Shown: one piece after another, positions 27,439 to 35,523 of the stretch
Layout of the letters: every line of letters begins with the position of its first letter
Position numbering within the stretch: the first letter of the stretch is position 1
Origin: Methanobacteriota archaeon
GTDB lineage: Archaea; Thermoplasmatota; Thermoplasmata; SG8-5
DNA length: 36,764 nucleotides
Direction of reading: 5' to 3'
Assembly: GCA_013791785.1 (NCBI GenBank)
Contig: VMTD01000105.1
Span: 1-36,764 of the forward strand
Position numbers and translations under genes: made by a program
Notes under the pieces: generated by a model
Seen by the model: only the letters and a program-made list of their open reading frames with translations
Databases searched by the model: none
What the model was told of the DNA's origin: nothing

Positions 27439-28497
27439 TCAGACCCCCAGTAATTGTTCTCTCAGGTGTTCGGCCTGTTCTCTGCCACGCATCGGGTAGT
27501 TATATAGGTCCAGGTATAATTGAATGTTGGAAACAATTAGTAACTCATTGATTTTTTGAATGTCGGAAAAAACAGCCTTATCCGTCGGTTTGACCAGATA
27601 GACGTTTCCGCCAAATTCCACGGGTTTTAAATTCAATGCATTTATCAATTTATCCATGTCCTTTTTTACATAGACGTAGACATCTGTTGAACGCACAAAC
27701 GGGGCCAACAATGATGCTGCCGCGCCAAGAGTCAGGGCGTAATCATCCATGGATTTCAGGCTTCCGAATATTTTATCCTGGTCCTTCAATGGGCAGTAAT
27801 AACCAGAAATATCTTGCCTGTCAAAACGATAAATTTCGGCCCAGGCATCGAGCAGTTCACCGGGTTTCAGTAATTTGATAGAGCCGCGCTCCTTTTCCAA
27901 ATACCCCTCCGAAACCAGTTTGTTGACCACCTTGTAGGCCTGCCCGATGCTCACCGCAGCTTCTGCGGACAATTCCTCAAATTTCCATGCCCTCTCCGGT
28001 TCTGAAAGAAGGCGCCTGATCACCCAAGTGGCTTTGGTGCTGAAAAGATGTTTCTGAATGCGTTTTTCCTTGGCTATGCTTTCCTTGCCCCACCTCTCTA
28101 TCAGAATTCCATTGAACCTCAGGAAGGCGTTTCCGGAAAGGTCCACAAATCCCAGGCCCATTTCCTTGCACAATCCCCTTCCCCGGGAGCTTATGAACGG
28201 CGCAACCAGGACAGGGTATCCGGGCAACCTGTTCCCCCACGCTTTCGCCTTGCCGGCGAATTCTGCGATTGCGCCCGGCGTTCCGGAGGATTTGACCAGC
28301 ACCAGCAATGTGTATTTTTTTCCAGCCTGTTTGACAGTCAAAACCAGATCAGGGTCCCAGCCTAAATTATTTGTGGATGGCGGCCCCCATCTGACTTCCA
28401 GCAGCTCTGCCAGAACCTCTTCCAGGGCGTTTTTTGCGTCTTGCACGGCGACAGTATTTTCACTATTTGCCACATTTTCACCAAATGATGAAAACAC
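27439..28497 (-). CDS. AbiEi-like antitoxin/regulator with N-terminal nuclease-fold-like region and wHTH
   Basis: DPDLVLTVKQAGKKYTLLVLVKSSG...FVDLSGNAFLRFNGI; wHTH AWKFEELSAEAAVSIGQAYKVVNKLVSEGYLEKERGSIKLL; 2-nt gap to the NTase gene. Confidence 0.72.
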   Translation of the reverse strand: MFSSFGENVANSENTVAVQDAKNALEEVLAELLEVRWGPPSTNNLGWDPDLVLTVKQAGKKYTLLVLVKSSGTPGAIAEFAGKAKAWGNRLPGYPVLVAPFISSRGRGLCKEMGLGFVDLSGNAFLRFNGILIERWGKESIAKEKRIQKHLFSTKATWVIRRLLSEPERAWKFEELSAEAAVSIGQAYKVVNKLVSEGYLEKERGSIKLLKPGELLDAWAEIYRFDRQDISGYYCPLKDQDKIFGSLKSMDDYALTLGAAASLLAPFVRSTDVYVYVKKDMDKLINALNLKPVEFGGNVYLVKPTDKAVFSDIQKINELLIVSNIQLYLDLYNYPMRGREQAEHLREQLLGV

Positions 28498-28539
28498 CTA
28501 AAACTATAAAAACATATCTGCTCTATGGGGGCGTTCACT

Positions 28540-28639
28540 CTGGGTGGCCGGTGCCGCGGTGAAGTTTATGGCAAGCCCCATCCCAGGGGTGTGGCCGCAG
28601 CATCATACCAACCGCCTGCCGCGATGTGCGGGGCGGGGC
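28540..28639 (+). repeat. ~100-bp GC-rich structured repeat A, copy 1
   Basis: ctgggtggccggtgccgcggtgaagtttatggcaagccccatcccaggggtgtggccgcagcatcataccaaccgcctgccgcgatgtgcggggcgggg; one difference from 30584-30683. Confidence 0.88.
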
Positions 28640-28853
28640 GGGGGGTGCGGAAGCCGCGCACATGGAGGAAAACACCTACTCTGTGCTGCTTCCACAATCG
28701 ACATAAATCAACTTTGGGGAGTCTGTGTTTCGACACAGTCCACAACCTCCGGGCCAGTGCCTAAAAAAGTAATGAATTCGACAATATTTAAAGTAATCTG
28801 AGATTAGGTTCGACATAGGGCCAGATGCGAGGGGCGGCCAGATAAATTGATGG

Positions 28854-29408
28854 TTATGTGGAAGGTAGCGGAGCGCCTTCTCCATAAATCAATTCATGAG
28901 GTTTTGCTTTCTTCCGAATAACTTTCTCTTTTAAAGTATCAAAATCATCATTTTTCATTAAATAGATAGGTTCATCCAGATTAAATAATGGGGTAATCAA
29001 TTTAAAATGCTTATGGTCGCCGGTTACAACTTTCTTTTGCCCAAGGTCTTTTGCCATTTGGCAAACAACCAGGTCTGTGAATGAGGTATTGATTTCTTCG
29101 TGCTCAGAATACATTCTCAAACATGAATCTATATGTTCCTTTCTGATGACACTCATAATCCAATACTTATCATTCAATATCAATTTACCGACAGAACATG
29201 CCAGGTTAAAGGCCTTGGAAGTGTCTTTCTCTTTCTCGTTGATTCTCCTTCGAACTACGTTTATTGACTCATTCAATACGTAATCACAAGTGTATGGTTT
29301 TATTATTTGACCATTGAAAATTGCAGCAGCAATGTGCAGTGCATGTTTGTGGTATTGATCCCGTTGGTTTGTGTAGGCTACAAAAAAACCTGAATCAAGA
29401 AAAACCAT
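28854..29408 (-). CDS. PIN-domain toxin (VapC-like RNase)
   Basis: MVFLDSGFFVAYTNQRDQYH, NESINVV, TSFTDLVVCQMA, VVTGDHKHF: the expected acidic quartet. Confidence 0.85.
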   Translation of the reverse strand: MVFLDSGFFVAYTNQRDQYHKHALHIAAAIFNGQIIKPYTCDYVLNESINVVRRRINEKEKDTSKAFNLACSVGKLILNDKYWIMSVIRKEHIDSCLRMYSEHEEINTSFTDLVVCQMAKDLGQKKVVTGDHKHFKLITPLFNLDEPIYLMKNDDFDTLKEKVIRKKAKPHELIYGEGAPLPST

Positions 29409-29417
29409 GGTTAAACC

Positions 29418-30326
29418 TCACGAATAGAGAATCTCATCAATCCTCTCGCTGGTGTCCTCTGTGCCTTCTCCCCAGTCAGAAGGTGAGATAAACGCGAAAA
29501 GTGCAGGATCATCACGGATATTTGGAAGGTCGCACTTTTCCATTATGGATATTGTTTTCTTTTGGAGGTTCACCTCATATTTCTTGAGTTCTGATATAGA
29601 TTCCTCGAGGAGTTTCTCAAAGTTAGTTTGAGAAATGTTCTCGTGTCCATTCTCAGCGATTCGCAGCCTTTTGCAAAGTGCTTCCCAGAACTCTCTCATC
29701 AAGGCTTGTGCGTCATGGCTACAGGACTCAGAATCCTCAGACATTAGAGCCTCGCCTAAGATTCGCACAGTTGTTGCCGGAACCGCCAAGTCTGGAAAGT
29801 CACCGTATGGAAATTCCTTCATGGCTTTTGCAAAATCAGATTTGATTAAATGTCTTTTTAGAGGCTGGAACGGTTGGTCGACAATCTCAAAAGTATCTGT
29901 TCTGAAATCCTTATAAAGTCTTTGAAATTCATAAGGCGCATAGGCATAGACATCAGTAAGTATTGTTTGTTTTCCTTCTCTGGTTTGAGGATACCTGCTG
30001 TAGATAGAGTCAACTAAGGATTTGATTTTCCTCTCATCGTCACTTGAGGCGCCTGTTGGTCTACCCGAAACCCATTTGAACGTACTTTTCATGCCATCCG
30101 CTTCATCAGTCAATAATTGAAGGTCGGTAGGCATGTCTCGAATGGAGACCATATCTCCCCAAAAATACCAATAATGGGGCAGTTTCATATCCTTTCCATA
30201 CTCGTCTTTAAGTTCCTTGTTTAACAGGCTGATTACCTTGTTAAACCACAATCCATCAACTTCACCATCACCATTTCCAAATCTTTTTACAATTGTGTAT
30301 GATGCAAACGACAGCATATCCCCCAT
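29418..30326 (-). CDS. Uncharacterised 302-aa protein encoded directly upstream of the PIN toxin
   Basis: MGDMLSFASYTIVKRFGNGDGEVDGLWFNKVISLLNKEL...LPHYWYFWGDMVSIRDMP...; 9-bp gap to the PIN gene, same strand. Confidence 0.8.
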   Translation of the reverse strand: MGDMLSFASYTIVKRFGNGDGEVDGLWFNKVISLLNKELKDEYGKDMKLPHYWYFWGDMVSIRDMPTDLQLLTDEADGMKSTFKWVSGRPTGASSDDERKIKSLVDSIYSRYPQTREGKQTILTDVYAYAPYEFQRLYKDFRTDTFEIVDQPFQPLKRHLIKSDFAKAMKEFPYGDFPDLAVPATTVRILGEALMSEDSESCSHDAQALMREFWEALCKRLRIAENGHENISQTNFEKLLEESISELKKYEVNLQKKTISIMEKCDLPNIRDDPALFAFISPSDWGEGTEDTSERIDEILYS

Positions 30327-30583
30327 ACACTCACCTCCTTAGATAAAATAGAATGAGATTCACTTTATACCCATTCTGCAACATTGACTCCGTTTCTGGT
30401 TCTTTCACTTTGCATGGCTACCATCTTTTAGATTGTTCCCTACCATTTCCCATCGCTATGCAACCTTACAATAGATGATTGCCTATAAAATCTTTACCCT
30501 TGCAGAATCAATTATAAACTATCGCCCCCCAGCGCTCTCGCGACTGGCCGGCATGATGAACTCTATTTTCCCTGGGCGTGGTG

Positions 30584-30683
30584 CTGGGTGGCCGGTGCCG
30601 CGGTGAAGTTTATGGCAAGCCCCATCCCGGGGGTGTGGCCGCAGCATCATACCAACCGCCTGCCGCGATGTGCGGGGCGGGGC
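30584..30683 (+). repeat. ~100-bp structured repeat A, copy 2
   Basis: Near-identical to 28540-28639; runs directly into the duplicated methyltransferase tail at GGCGGGGC. Confidence 0.88.
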
Positions 30684-30987
30684 ATGCTGGTGGAAAAATG
30701 CCCGATGATAAAATGCAGGAGGCCGGTCGCACCTACTCCCAGCCTTCAAGCGCCTTATGGTCCTTCCTGTTCTTCAGGTTCTGGGCCAGGTCTGCGAAGC
30801 GTTTGACGGAGAGGTCGAGGTATTTTGGCTCGGTATCAATGCCGATGAAACGCCTTCCATACATGCAGGCGGCCAGGCCTGTTGTGCTGGAGCCGGTGAA
30901 CGGGTCAAGAATTAAATCGCCCTCATTGGTGCTGGCTAGGACCACCCGCCGGAGCAAATCCAGGGACTTCTGGATCGGATGCTTTCC
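30676..30987 (-). repeat. 312-bp duplication of methyltransferase 3' end, copy 1
   Basis: Collinear and gap-free with 32307-32618; a small number of substitutions. Confidence 0.9.
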
Positions 30988-31005
30988 CGAAGGTCTTCTC
31001 AGCAA
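30733..31005 (-). pseudogene. Truncated DNA adenine methyltransferase (C-terminal fragment)
   Basis: KHPIQKSLDLLRRVVLASTNEGDLILDPFTGSSTTGLAACMYGRRFIGIDTEPKYLDLSVKRFADLAQNLKNRKDHKALEGWE matches the intact enzyme; N-terminus missing. Confidence 0.88.
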
Positions 31006-31070
31006 GTTTCAGAGTGATTATAACCCACATTGGCAATAGTTAGAAACAATTATATACTGCGAAGTGTATA

Positions 31071-31106
31071 GTTCAAAATAGTGAACATATGTTCGATAAA
31101 ATGAAC
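31071..31106 (+). promoter_or_regulatory. Symmetric four-half-site operator at the MNT gene start
   Basis: GTTC-N8-GAAC-ATAT-GTTC-N8-GAAC; central GAACATATGTTC (31083-31094) is a perfect palindrome; TATA-like tatatact about 20 nt upstream. Confidence 0.65.
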
Positions 31107-31634
31107 ATTAAGCCCCTGGCAATAACAATTCTGGTCCATCTCTCGCGTTCCTCCGGCAAGGAATTCTACGTAAGGGAAGTAGCCAGAGAAACCGGCGCCA
31201 GCCTTGGAGGATGCCACAAAGCACTGAGGGAATTGCTGGTGCTTGGCCTGGTCAAGTCGAGGAAGAGCGGCCGCAACCTGTATTACACGGTCGATGCTGC
31301 GAACCCGGCAATCCCTCGCTTCAAGATATTTATCAACCTGGTCGAACTCAAGAAACTTGTGGATTGCCTTCGGCCTTCGGTGTTCAAAGCCGTTCTATTT
31401 GGCAGTTGCGCATCCGGGGCCGATACTCAAGATAGTGACATCGACATCTTCATTATAACCCCTGAACCGGGCCCGGTCAGGGAAATTCTGAAATCCATGA
31501 AATTGTCGAGAAAAATCCAGGCGGTGATATTCACGCCGGGACAATTGTTGGAGTCCAGAGAGAAGGATCCGGCATTTCATGGCGAGATTGATAAAGGGAT
31601 AGTGCTTTACAGGGCAGAAGATGAACGCTTTTGA
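31089..31634 (+). CDS. wHTH plus minimal nucleotidyltransferase (MNT) fusion, antitoxin-like
   Basis: N-terminal wHTH FYVREVARETGASLGGCHKALRELLVLGLV; NTase VLFGSCASGADTQDSDIDIFII (GS...DxD). Confidence 0.85.
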   Translation: MFDKMNIKPLAITILVHLSRSSGKEFYVREVARETGASLGGCHKALRELLVLGLVKSRKSGRNLYYTVDAANPAIPRFKIFINLVELKKLVDCLRPSVFKAVLFGSCASGADTQDSDIDIFIITPEPGPVREILKSMKLSRKIQAVIFTPGQLLESREKDPAFHGEIDKGIVLYRAEDERF

Positions 31635-32034
31635 GAGATGTATTGCGGAGAAGAGATTGGTGAAGGTCGAGATTTCCCCCGAGATGATAAAGAAGGAACT
31701 GGAGAGCGCCGATTATGATTATGGGCGGGCCATGGGCAGCCTTAAAGAAAAGGATGCAAAATGGGCTTCGATTCAGGCATATTATTCCATTTTTCATGCG
31801 GCCAAGGCGCTTGTTCTTTCCAAAGGATACAGGGAGAAGGGGCATGCCTGCCTTCAGATAGCCCTGAAGGAGCTTTTTCCGGAGGAGAAAGACCTGGCTA
31901 ACGACCTGGAAATGTGCATGGACCTCCGTCATGGCGCGGATTACGCATCAACATACGATGCAGAGAGTGCCAAGATTGCGGTGAGGAAAGCCGGAACTTC
32001 CTTGGAAAGGGTCGGGGAACTGCTCGGCCAATGA
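31621..32034 (+). CDS. HEPN-domain protein, toxin-like partner
   Basis: AKWASIQAYYSIFHAAKALVLSKGY...DLRHGADYAS; overlaps the MNT stop by 14 nt. Confidence 0.85.
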   Translation: MNAFERCIAEKRLVKVEISPEMIKKELESADYDYGRAMGSLKEKDAKWASIQAYYSIFHAAKALVLSKGYREKGHACLQIALKELFPEEKDLANDLEMCMDLRHGADYASTYDAESAKIAVRKAGTSLERVGELLGQ

Positions 32035-32293
32035 TTCGATTTATCGATGCCGGGTACGTGAGTTCGATGCAGTATGCGTGGGGTGCGCTGGGAGACGCGA
32101 TTGAAGTAGGGGCGACCACTCAAAGCACGTTTCCTCCGATTTTACGGCAACAGGCCGCGCGGCCGTCCCCCAATTGTCGGTTAGCCTGGGTGCCGTTGTC
32201 ACCCCGCCCTTACAGGCGAGGCTTCACAGTTGAAGGATGCAAAATGCACCATTTGTTTGGAAGAATCTCACTTGATGCCAGATTAGTATAAAA

Positions 32294-32313
32294 CCCCGCC
32301 CTCACAGGCGGGG
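32294..32313 (-). terminator. GC-rich hairpin followed by T-run downstream of methyltransferase
   Basis: Minus strand CCCCGCC-TGTGAG-GGCGGGG-TTTTATAC; perfect 7-bp stem. Confidence 0.6.
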
Positions 32314-32618
32314 CATGCTGGTGGAAAAATGCCCGATGATAAAATGCAGGAGGCCGGTCGCACCTACTCCCAGCCTTCAAGCACCTTATGGTCCTTCCTG
32401 TTCTTCAGGTTCTGGGCCAGGTCTGCGAAGCGCTTGACGGAGAGGTCCAGGTATTTCGGTTCCGTATCAATGCCGATGAAACGCCTTCCATACATGCAGG
32501 CGGCCAGGCCTGTTGTGCTGGAGCCGGTGAACGGGTCAAGAATTAAATCGCCCTCGTTGGTGCTGGCCAGGACCACCCGCCGTAGCAAATCCAGAGATTT
32601 CTGGGTCGGATGTTTTCC
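32307..32618 (-). repeat. 312-bp duplication of methyltransferase 3' end, copy 2 (parent)
   Basis: See 30676-30987. Confidence 0.9.
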
Positions 32619-33248
32619 ATGCGTTTTTTCCGAGGGCTTGGGTGTGGTTATCGCCCAAACCGAGCGCATCTGCTTGTTGGATTTCTTGATAAAATCACCG
32701 GGCCAGCGCCCGTTCTTCATGGCATCATAGTTGAAAGTGTGTTTACCGGCTTTTGATTTCCGCGCCCAGAGAAGCGTTTCATGGCTGGCAGTGAAAAATC
32801 GTGTGCTCAGGTTCGGTGCTGCATTGGGCTTGTACCAGGCAATGTCGTTCAGCATGTGGAAGCCCTGCAATTGAAGCGCGTAGCCGCAAGCGTATATCGA
32901 GTGATAAGTACCGGAAATCCAGATTGTGCCGTTCTTCTTCAGAATTCGTTTGCACGCGGCAATCCAGGCCATGTGAAACTCGAAATCCAGTTCCGGACCC
33001 TGGCTCTTGTCCCAGTCCCCCTTGTTGACAGGGACGCGCTTTCCTGCATGACACGTGAAGCCGCCATTGGAGAGATTGTATGGGGGGTCGGCGAAGACCA
33101 TGTCGACGGATTCCTCCGGCATCGATTCGAGGAGGGCGAGGCAGTCGGAGTGGTAGAGGGTGAATCCGGACGGGAATAATATGGCTGTGCCGATGGAGGG
33201 GAGGAAAGGATAATAATGATAGTTCAACATACAGGAGGGAGGAGTCAA
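32364..33248 (-). CDS. Beta-class DNA adenine methyltransferase (DpnA/DpnIIB-like)
   Basis: MVFADPPYNLSNGGFTCHAGKRVPVNKGDWDKS (DPPY), DPFTGSSTTGLAA (SAM motif). Start may be MLNYHYY at 33230. Confidence 0.92.
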   Translation of the reverse strand: MTPPSCMLNYHYYPFLPSIGTAILFPSGFTLYHSDCLALLESMPEESVDMVFADPPYNLSNGGFTCHAGKRVPVNKGDWDKSQGPELDFEFHMAWIAACKRILKKNGTIWISGTYHSIYACGYALQLQGFHMLNDIAWYKPNAAPNLSTRFFTASHETLLWARKSKAGKHTFNYDAMKNGRWPGDFIKKSNKQMRSVWAITTPKPSEKTHGKHPTQKSLDLLRRVVLASTNEGDLILDPFTGSSTTGLAACMYGRRFIGIDTEPKYLDLSVKRFADLAQNLKNRKDHKVLEGWE

Positions 33249-33251
33249 TAG

Positions 33252-34601
33252 ATGGCTGATGATATGGATTTGCTACTGCAGGAAGGCGAGGGCTACAAAG
33301 TAGAATTCAAAGAGGCAGTTTCAAGATTGGATAAGGAGATGTGTGCCTTTGCCAATTCCTCCGGCGGAGCCATATACATAGGCATCGCAGACAACAACGA
33401 GATCAAATCATATAAACTTACCAACAAGCTGAAATCAGAAATTATCGACATTGCAAGGAACTGCGACCCTCCAATCACGATATCTGTGCAGCAAACAGGA
33501 GACATAATAAAGATAGATATTCCAGAGGGCGATAACAAACCGTATGGATGTGCCAATGGTTTTTACTTGAGAATCGGGCCTAATTCACAGAAGATGACAA
33601 GGGACGAGATAATAGTTCTCATAAAGTCAGAAGGCAAGATAAGGTTTGACGAGCTATTAGAGACAAAGTTCGGCTATCCCACAGATTTTGATAAAAATAA
33701 ATTATCGAGATTTTTAGAACTTGCAAGACTTTCAAAAACAATAAAAGTGGATAAGGTCTTGCTCAACCTGGGCGTCGCAGAGAAAGAAGAGGGAGAACTC
33801 TATATCAATAACTCGGGCGTATTATTTTTCGCCAAAGAACCTCAGAAATTCATTCCGTGGTCTGTTTTTACAGTCGTTCTCTTCAAGGACAAAGATGGTG
33901 CTGATGTAATTGATAGAAAAGAAATAACAGGGAGTCTGTTTGAGATTGTTGAACAGGTAATGGATTTCGTCAGACTATATGCAAAAGTGGCGTACAGGTT
34001 TACCGGCAAACCACAGAGGGAAAATATCTATGAATATCCATTTGATGCGATAAGAGAGGCTGTTATCAATTCTGTGATGCACAAGGATTATTTTGAACAT
34101 GGTCACAACAACATCCTGAAATTCTTCCCAGATAATATCCGGATAGAAAATATCTGGGTCAGGCCCAGGCATTTTGTCCTTGGAAAGACTGTTTTCAGAA
34201 GAAATCATCTGATTGCTGACCTGTTCTCAAAGATAGATTTCGGCGAAAAGCTTGGCTCAGGAATGCAGAGAATGAAAGATATCTGCAAGGCCGAGAATAC
34301 TCCACATCCAAAAATAGAATTTACCGACACACATTTTTACGTAGTGTTCAAACAGAACAGGGAATACCTAAAGATGATTGAAAAAGAGGACGATAGGGAT
34401 ATATGGCATATTTTGAATGGAAGACAAAGAAAAGCGGTTGAATATATTAAAACACAGGAATCTATCTCCATCTTAGAGTATATATCCTTGAATAAAGTGA
34501 GTGATAAAACTGCTAGACGGGATTTGAATGATTTGGTTGAAAAGGGAATACTCAAAAAGGAAGGCGTTACCACTGGCCTCAAATATAAATTATTGCCGTA
34601 G
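33252..34601 (+). CDS. AlbA_2/Schlafen-type ATP-binding protein with C-terminal wHTH (COG2865-like)
   Basis: EGEGYKVEFKEAVSRLDKEMCAFANSSGGAIYIGIADNNEI; DAIREAVINSVMHKDYFEHGHNNILKFFPDNIRIEN; GEKLGSGMQRMKDIC; RBS-like aggaggg. Confidence 0.9.
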   Translation: MADDMDLLLQEGEGYKVEFKEAVSRLDKEMCAFANSSGGAIYIGIADNNEIKSYKLTNKLKSEIIDIARNCDPPITISVQQTGDIIKIDIPEGDNKPYGCANGFYLRIGPNSQKMTRDEIIVLIKSEGKIRFDELLETKFGYPTDFDKNKLSRFLELARLSKTIKVDKVLLNLGVAEKEEGELYINNSGVLFFAKEPQKFIPWSVFTVVLFKDKDGADVIDRKEITGSLFEIVEQVMDFVRLYAKVAYRFTGKPQRENIYEYPFDAIREAVINSVMHKDYFEHGHNNILKFFPDNIRIENIWVRPRHFVLGKTVFRRNHLIADLFSKIDFGEKLGSGMQRMKDICKAENTPHPKIEFTDTHFYVVFKQNREYLKMIEKEDDRDIWHILNGRQRKAVEYIKTQESISILEYISLNKVSDKTARRDLNDLVEKGILKKEGVTTGLKYKLLP

Positions 34602-34636
34602 ACATATACATCACTAAACATGTCCGAGCCCACCAG

Positions 34637-34666
34637 AACTTCGGTCAACTTCGGTCAACTTCGGTC
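34637..34666 (+). repeat. Tandem 10-bp repeat, 3 copies of AACTTCGGTC
   Basis: aacttcggtcaacttcggtcaacttcggtc. Confidence 0.85.
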
Positions 34667-34959
34667 AGAAGATGAGGAGGGAGCAGCCGAAGAAACTGCT
34701 TGAAACCCGAAAGTGCCTGGCAGGTTGGCGGGGGAAAATAGTTAAGATTATGATTGAACATGTCCTCGCCCACATACCGCAATCTTTAGATTTGCGGATA
34801 CGGGCGCTTTCTATGCAATTATTATTGCGAGAAATTGTTTAATAAAGGTGCTCCCCACAATATTCCATGCTTCAAGCATTTTCGAATCACCCTGGATGAC
34901 CCTTTCACCCATTTGATTTCATGTCATTCAGGATGAAAGCAGTTAGGATTCAGCAGCAC

Positions 34960-35085
34960 TCATTTTCCATTCTTTTCCCAGGATTTAAGCGACTTCTGCT
35001 TACCTTTCTTTTCAATATCATTCTTCAAATCCTCAAACCTCTTGATGGACAAGTCCAGGAGTATTTTTCTTTTGACCTCGCTGCG
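34960..35085 (-). pseudogene. Remnant of another methyltransferase C-terminal tail
   Basis: Minus frame ...EVKRKILLDLSIKRFEDLKNDIEKKGKQKSLKSWEKNGK*, compared with PKYLDLSVKRFADLAQNLKNRKDHKVLEGWE in the intact gene. Confidence 0.6.
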
Positions 35086-35158
35086 CTGGCTCACCCTCCA
35101 AAAGAAAAATATTCAGCAAACAAGAAAAATCGGGTTCGCCTGCTCGCTCGGTACATTG

Positions 35159-35178
35159 CTGGCGCGTGGGCGCGCCAG
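35159..35178 (+). repeat. Perfect 8-bp stem hairpin CTGGCGCG-TGGG-CGCGCCAG
   Basis: Direct inspection. Confidence 0.75.
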
Positions 35179-35240
35179 ACACAACCAAGTCATAACCAAC
35201 CTATAACCATCATTTTACCCTCGCCCAGCCATTCACCATC

Positions 35241-35462
35241 ATGTCTGAAATCCCCACTCCGGAGCAAGTCCTGGCGGGCGACCCGTTCTTCCACGACGCA
35301 GAAGGCAATGCTCGTGCGGTATGCGTGGGGTGCGGGTGCGCGATCGACCCGGAGTTCGGGGATTATGTGGAACTGGCCATTACGAGGAAGCGGGGGCTGG
35401 GGATGGAGCGACCCGGACGGAGGTGGGTGTGGTGTGGGGGGTGTTGGATTGGCTATGAATAG
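35241..35462 (+). CDS. Small Zn-ribbon-like protein
   Basis: MSEIPTPEQVLAGDPFFHDAEGNARAVCVGCGCAIDPEFGDYVELAITRKRGLGMERPGRRWVWCGGCWIGYE; CxxC...CxxC. Confidence 0.6.
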   Translation: MSEIPTPEQVLAGDPFFHDAEGNARAVCVGCGCAIDPEFGDYVELAITRKRGLGMERPGRRWVWCGGCWIGYE

Positions 35463-35523
35463 TTTCGCCACCCCCTCCCTATTCTTTATATAATATCTAT
35501 ATCCATATGGCCCGAGTGGTAAT

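Noticed and set aside
28525-28801. 79-85 aa + ORFs over repeat A
   Set aside because: Same translation arises at 30578 purely because the DNA repeat is conserved; no independent coding evidence.
32153-32164. Perfect palindrome GGCCGCGCGGCC
   Set aside because: Short and GC-rich, with no second copy or promoter context; could be chance.
34637-34666. Possible CRISPR-like array
   Set aside because: Direct 10-bp repeats without spacers; no cas genes in the window.
34921-35493. 190-aa + ORF
   Set aside because: Covers a minus-strand methyltransferase remnant and the Zn-ribbon gene in another frame; composition atypical of a protein.
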